64,000 nt of DNA, taken from NCBI RefSeq assembly GCF_017591425.1, contig NW_024467121.1, positions 17,310,707-17,374,706 on the forward strand, in the 5' to 3' direction. A program made the translations under genes and the position numbers. The notes under the pieces were generated by a model. It ran no database searches. It saw nothing but the letters and a program-made list of their open reading frames with translations, and had not been told where the DNA came from. Positions 60,595 through 64,000 of the stretch are shown here, piece by piece (within the stretch, counting starts at the first letter, position 1; each line of letters begins with the position of its first letter). The DNA is from Ochotona curzoniae (Eukaryota; Chordata; Mammalia; Lagomorpha; Ochotonidae).

Positions 60595-62167
60595 TCTGCT
60601 TGCTTCATCCTTAATTAAAATAAAGAAAACTTTATTTCTTCTGTAAGGAGAACATTAGATTTGCAGGGCATGCAATAAAATAAAATGTATTTGCCATTAA
60701 GAAAATGTATTTGTATTTTTGGAAGGATCAAAGTTCCCATTGGAGGAAAATATTTCCAGGTCTTGAAAATATTTATCATGCTGACACGCAATTAGCATGG
60801 GGGCTGACATCCTCTGTTTTATAGTTGTCATCTAATTTTGGAAACGGGCATGTTACACAGAAATAGAAGGTGTACTCTTGCTTCAACACTTCCTAAAAAA
60901 AGAACAGTTTGCAGAGTTTGGGAATGGGGAAGGGTAGGAGATGAGAAAGAAGAGCATTATTTCAGATAACTTATAAAAGTTGGCATTATTCCTTCCTTAC
61001 ACTGGCAGATGTTCTGCATACTTAAAATTATGTTCTTTTAAGTTAGGATAAATGTACAGAACTCACAACATACAGGGAACACTCATCTACTGTTGAAAAA
61101 TACTTGTCTCTTTTGGTTTTTTACTTTGGTAAATTTGAAGCACCACTTCAAATTTGCAGAAATTTCCTGTTTGATTATCTTGTTGATTACGTCAGCACCC
61201 ATAGGTCCAAGGGGAATTTAATCATTACACTTGGAGGCCAGGAGACATAGCTGTGGCCAAAGGAGTTTGCCAGGGTACACAGCTTATCAGCAACATGCAC
61301 CTTCCAACATCTCAGTCTGTTTTGTGGCGCCTGGGACAAGTCCCTCCAAACATAAAATCTCAATTTATTGTTTGTTTATCATTGTTTTCATTCAATTCTA
61401 GCAATTTTCTACTTAAAGTTAGATACTGTGGTAGAGATCGTAAAGGAAAGGAAATTAGACCAATTAAACTCCTAATACTGTTATCACTACAACAAGCATT
61501 TTTAAAAAATTATTTTAAAGGATTGGAGCTACCCACAAGTAGAAAATGGTTAATGGCACTGTTATACTCTTATTTGGTAAGGATCAGGGTGCATGAGGCA
61601 CCAAATATTCAAAATTCTGATTTAGAGGTGATCTTTGGCTTAGAGGAGATTTTGATAGGGAAAAACTATAGCTCATCCATCATGTTGTACTTTCTAATCT
61701 CTGCTGGAGTCTAAACAGTTGGCAGAGGGGTCAGCACTCAGGTTCATCGTGGTGCCTCGTCTCACACCCAACATTGTGCATGAATGAGGGAGGGCTACCT
61801 GGCATTTTATTGGTAGGATCGAATTAAACAATAAGTTAATACACAAAATATTTTTAAATTCACCTATAGATTTTCATAATATACATTTTTCTGTGACTGT
61901 GGATGAAGACGATTTGCCTGAGGAAGTATTACAAATAACATACATTGTAATCTATAAAAGGCACAATGAGAAGTGTATGAATTTTACGTCATGCATAATA
62001 AGTTCCTTCCAATGGATTTTGGAGAACTGACACACAGTGTATTATGCTACACTTATTTACAGGATATTTTTTAAAAGCATGAAACTTTTAGCAATAGTAA
62101 ATGGATGAAAATGAGCAAAGTGTTGATTTAAAAGCTCTGGTATTTGCTGATCTAAAAAAAAAAGTTG
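60595..62167. other. 1.6 kb unique-looking DNA with a chance-length open frame
   Basis: No repeat identified. An open frame of 153 codons (61253-61711, plus) is rich in Leu, Ile, Ser and Lys. It has no recognisable domain, no signal of splicing at its edges and no similarity I can name; I treat it as chance. Confidence 0.5.
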
Positions 62168-62535
62168 GAAACAGCCATTTAATGTAGCAGTAAATTTGCA
62201 TTTGTCCCCTGTCAGAGTACCTGGGAACACTTCCTGGCTCTGTTTCCTGACTTCAGCTTCCTGCTAAGGCAGACCCTGGTGGCAGTGGCAATGGCCTCAG
62301 AATTTGGGTTCTTGTCACCCTGGTGGGAGACGTGGAATGTGTTCTTGGCTCTTTGCTTCAGTCTGGCCCTGTCTTGGCCATTTCAGGCTTTTGGGAAGTG
62401 AACAAGTGAATTAGAGTGCCCTCTGTGTATCTTTCTGCCTCTTTATTACCTCCATTTCATCTCCCTCTTTCACCTCCTCTTTCTCCTTATTCTGTCCCCC
62501 TCTGTCTCCTATTCAGATAAATATTACAAAAAAAA
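62168..62535 (+). mobile_element. Old CSINE copy
   Basis: Forward C-repeat: 'cttcagcttcctgctaaggc', 'cctggtgggagacgtgg', 'cagtctggccctgtcttggcc', a long CT-rich run 62430-62512 and 'cagataaatattacaaaaaaa'. The head is decayed. Confidence 0.72.
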
Positions 62536-63299
62536 TAGTGATTAGTTAGTAAGACTGAACTTCACTGCTGTTATTTTGTTGGACCTTTATGCTCTACCCT
62601 GCAGATTTTCAGTAGTTATCGACACCAGCTAATGTTTGTAATTATAATGTAAACTTTGAAATCCGTGGTTGTACATGTTAGTACTTAATAAGTAATGAAC
62701 ATGACTTTTTCCAGGGTCTTTTTCAGCAAAAAAAAAAAAAAACAAAAACAAAAACAAAACAAGGCCAACATGTTTTCTTTGAATGTGTGTGTCCACTGAA
62801 TAGAGTTCTATGATCTCTCATACATAAACTCACCTGTTATTCACCATTTGGATTTTTTAGTTAATCTTTTAAGAACAAAATTTCAAAGACACTCATCAAA
62901 ACAATATTTTTCCCCAGTATTCTATTGTGTTTCCCATAGATCTAATTTAACTTCAGAAGACAAAAGAAAAGTTAAGAAGTTTAAGTAACTTGTCATCTTT
63001 CCAAAGAATCCACTATAGTTTTCATAAAAGTAGTACTTTCCTACATGCTTATTCAATCGGTTGCACATCATATTTTATTTTTCAAGAAATTAGCATGAGA
63101 ACTATCACTGAAAATGAGTTGGAGACCAAATACCAGATACTGTTGATGAGTGTGGAAACTTAAGTGGTAGGAGCCAACATGACAGACATTCTTAGGAGTA
63201 CTCAGTCAAGAGGATAGAGAAGGTTCTTTATTCCACTAGCTGTTTTGTAAAAGAGGTCAGTTATGGCTAGTTCTATTGCTCTATTGTAGTGATTTTTCC
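62536..63299. other. Unassigned DNA
   Basis: A-rich tract with CAAAAA units at 62728-62762. No gene. Confidence 0.5.
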
Positions 63300-63375
63300 A
63301 CTCAGGGTGATTTTGTCCCCTGGGGACATTAGGCAGTGTCTGGAAACACTGGAAGTGCCAAGGGGAGGAAGAGAA
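63300..63375 (+). mobile_element. MER20-like hAT MITE fragment
   Basis: 'actcagggtgattttgtccc', 'ctggggacattaggcagtgtctgg' follow the 5' part of MER20. The remainder cannot be followed with confidence past about 63375. Confidence 0.6.
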
Positions 63376-63488
63376 TGTATGATGCTCTGGCTGAGCAAGG
63401 CTGCCCAACTGTTTATGTCAATGTATTGATCATAATGTATGAGCATTATGGCTTTAAAAGCTGCCAGGGCGCTGTTACTATTCAAATA

Positions 63489-63518
63489 CATATATATATA
63501 TACATATATATATATATT
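63489..63518. repeat. (AT)n simple repeat
   Basis: About 30 bp of TATATA with one CA interruption. Confidence 0.9.
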
Positions 63519-64000
63519 CCAGGAAGGAAAAATAAAATAACTAAATGATTAGTCACAAAGGTAGATAGTTGTGCTTTAATCCTGGGATGGTACTGTTACT
63601 GTTATGAAGCTTTACCTATAAATCTAACCCCTGGTCAACAAGATCAGCAGTTTATTAAGTTATTCCTGATAAACAGAAAAATAATGTTTGCTGTGCATAA
63701 TATATGTTGTTTTCATGTAACAAAATGGTAACTAATAGAATAAGCATTTAGAAGACAGATGGATACTTCAGTTGTGATGTATTATTAAGACAAAGTGAAA
63801 GGAAGAATTCTTAGTTGAGGTACTGACAATTCCAGATTCTGTTTGGAAGGGGAAATTTATTACACAGGCTCTACATTCTTGCAAGTTATGAATGTGTGAG
63901 AATCATTCAACAGCAGAGCAGACATTGCCATCAACTATGGTATTGCTGAAGAAATGGAAACTTGTTCTGAGAGCCAATTTCAAAAGCAGTCATAGCTGAA
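63519..64000. other. AT-rich unassigned DNA to window end
   Basis: No gene or repeat recognised. Confidence 0.5.

Noticed and set aside
61253..61711. 153-codon plus-strand open frame
   Set aside because: No recognisable domain or family, no splice signals that frame it, and its length is not remarkable for a scan of six frames over 64 kb.
1..64000. CRISPR arrays, prophage, operons or bacterial-type systems
   Set aside because: No regularly spaced identical repeats and no dense coding; the repeat content is that of a mammalian genome.
1..64000. tRNA, 5S, U-snRNA, 7SK or Y-RNA genes
   Set aside because: The only tRNA-like promoter boxes found belong to CSINE copies; no other RNA gene signature was recognised by eye.

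Overview
No protein-coding gene, rRNA or tRNA gene can be supported in this window. It reads as intergenic or deep-intronic DNA from a placental mammal: AT-rich, every long open frame lies inside a repeat or has no recognisable family, and the recognisable content is retroposons of different ages. The dominant short repeat is a tRNA-derived SINE of about 300-330 bp that starts GGGCC, has an internal Pol III promoter, then a CT-rich stretch and an AATAAA-rich tail. I identify it as the lagomorph C-repeat (CSINE) family. Its head does not match the rabbit consensus as I remember it, so a pika (Ochotona) is my best guess; that step rests on memory, not on a search.

Layout. 1-4.4 kb holds one SINE, a hAT-type DNA transposon relic and unassigned DNA. 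4.4-5.8 kb holds copy A of a long poly(A)-tailed retroposon family; copies B, C and D lie at 28.7-30.0, 9.6-9.7 and 58.9-59.15 kb. 7.1-8.7 kb is a SINE cluster with a SINE inside a SINE and an inverted SINE pair that recurs at 16.8-17.5 kb. 9-16.8 kb is mostly old or unique sequence with MaLR-like LTR relics, a MIR and a (CA)n tract. 17.5-23.4 kb is about 6 kb without any recognisable SINE, L1 or MIR. 24.0-24.3 kb holds the youngest-looking SINE, with intact Pol III boxes and a perfect 17-bp target-site duplication. 27-37.6 kb mixes SINEs, L1 3'-end fragments, an MLT1-like LTR and a long (CA)n. 37.6-44.4 kb is largely unique with several MIRs. 44.4-51.2 kb is a dense graveyard: SINEs, antisense L1 ORF2, a probable MaLR internal segment, a hAT MITE, sense L1 ORF2 split by a SINE, and antisense L1 3' sequence. 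51.3-64 kb has more SINEs, the nested copy D, MIR, L2 and MER20 fragments, and unique DNA.

There is no operon or pathway here; the functional logic is that of retroposition. SINEs and the A/B/C/D family carry A-rich 3' tails and, where readable, 14-17 bp target-site duplications, as expected for insertion by L1 machinery. The two most unusual items are the A/B/C/D family with its degenerate internal repeats and variable length, and the inverted SINE pair present twice. Family names other than CSINE, L1 and MIR are from memory and should be confirmed with a repeat-library search.
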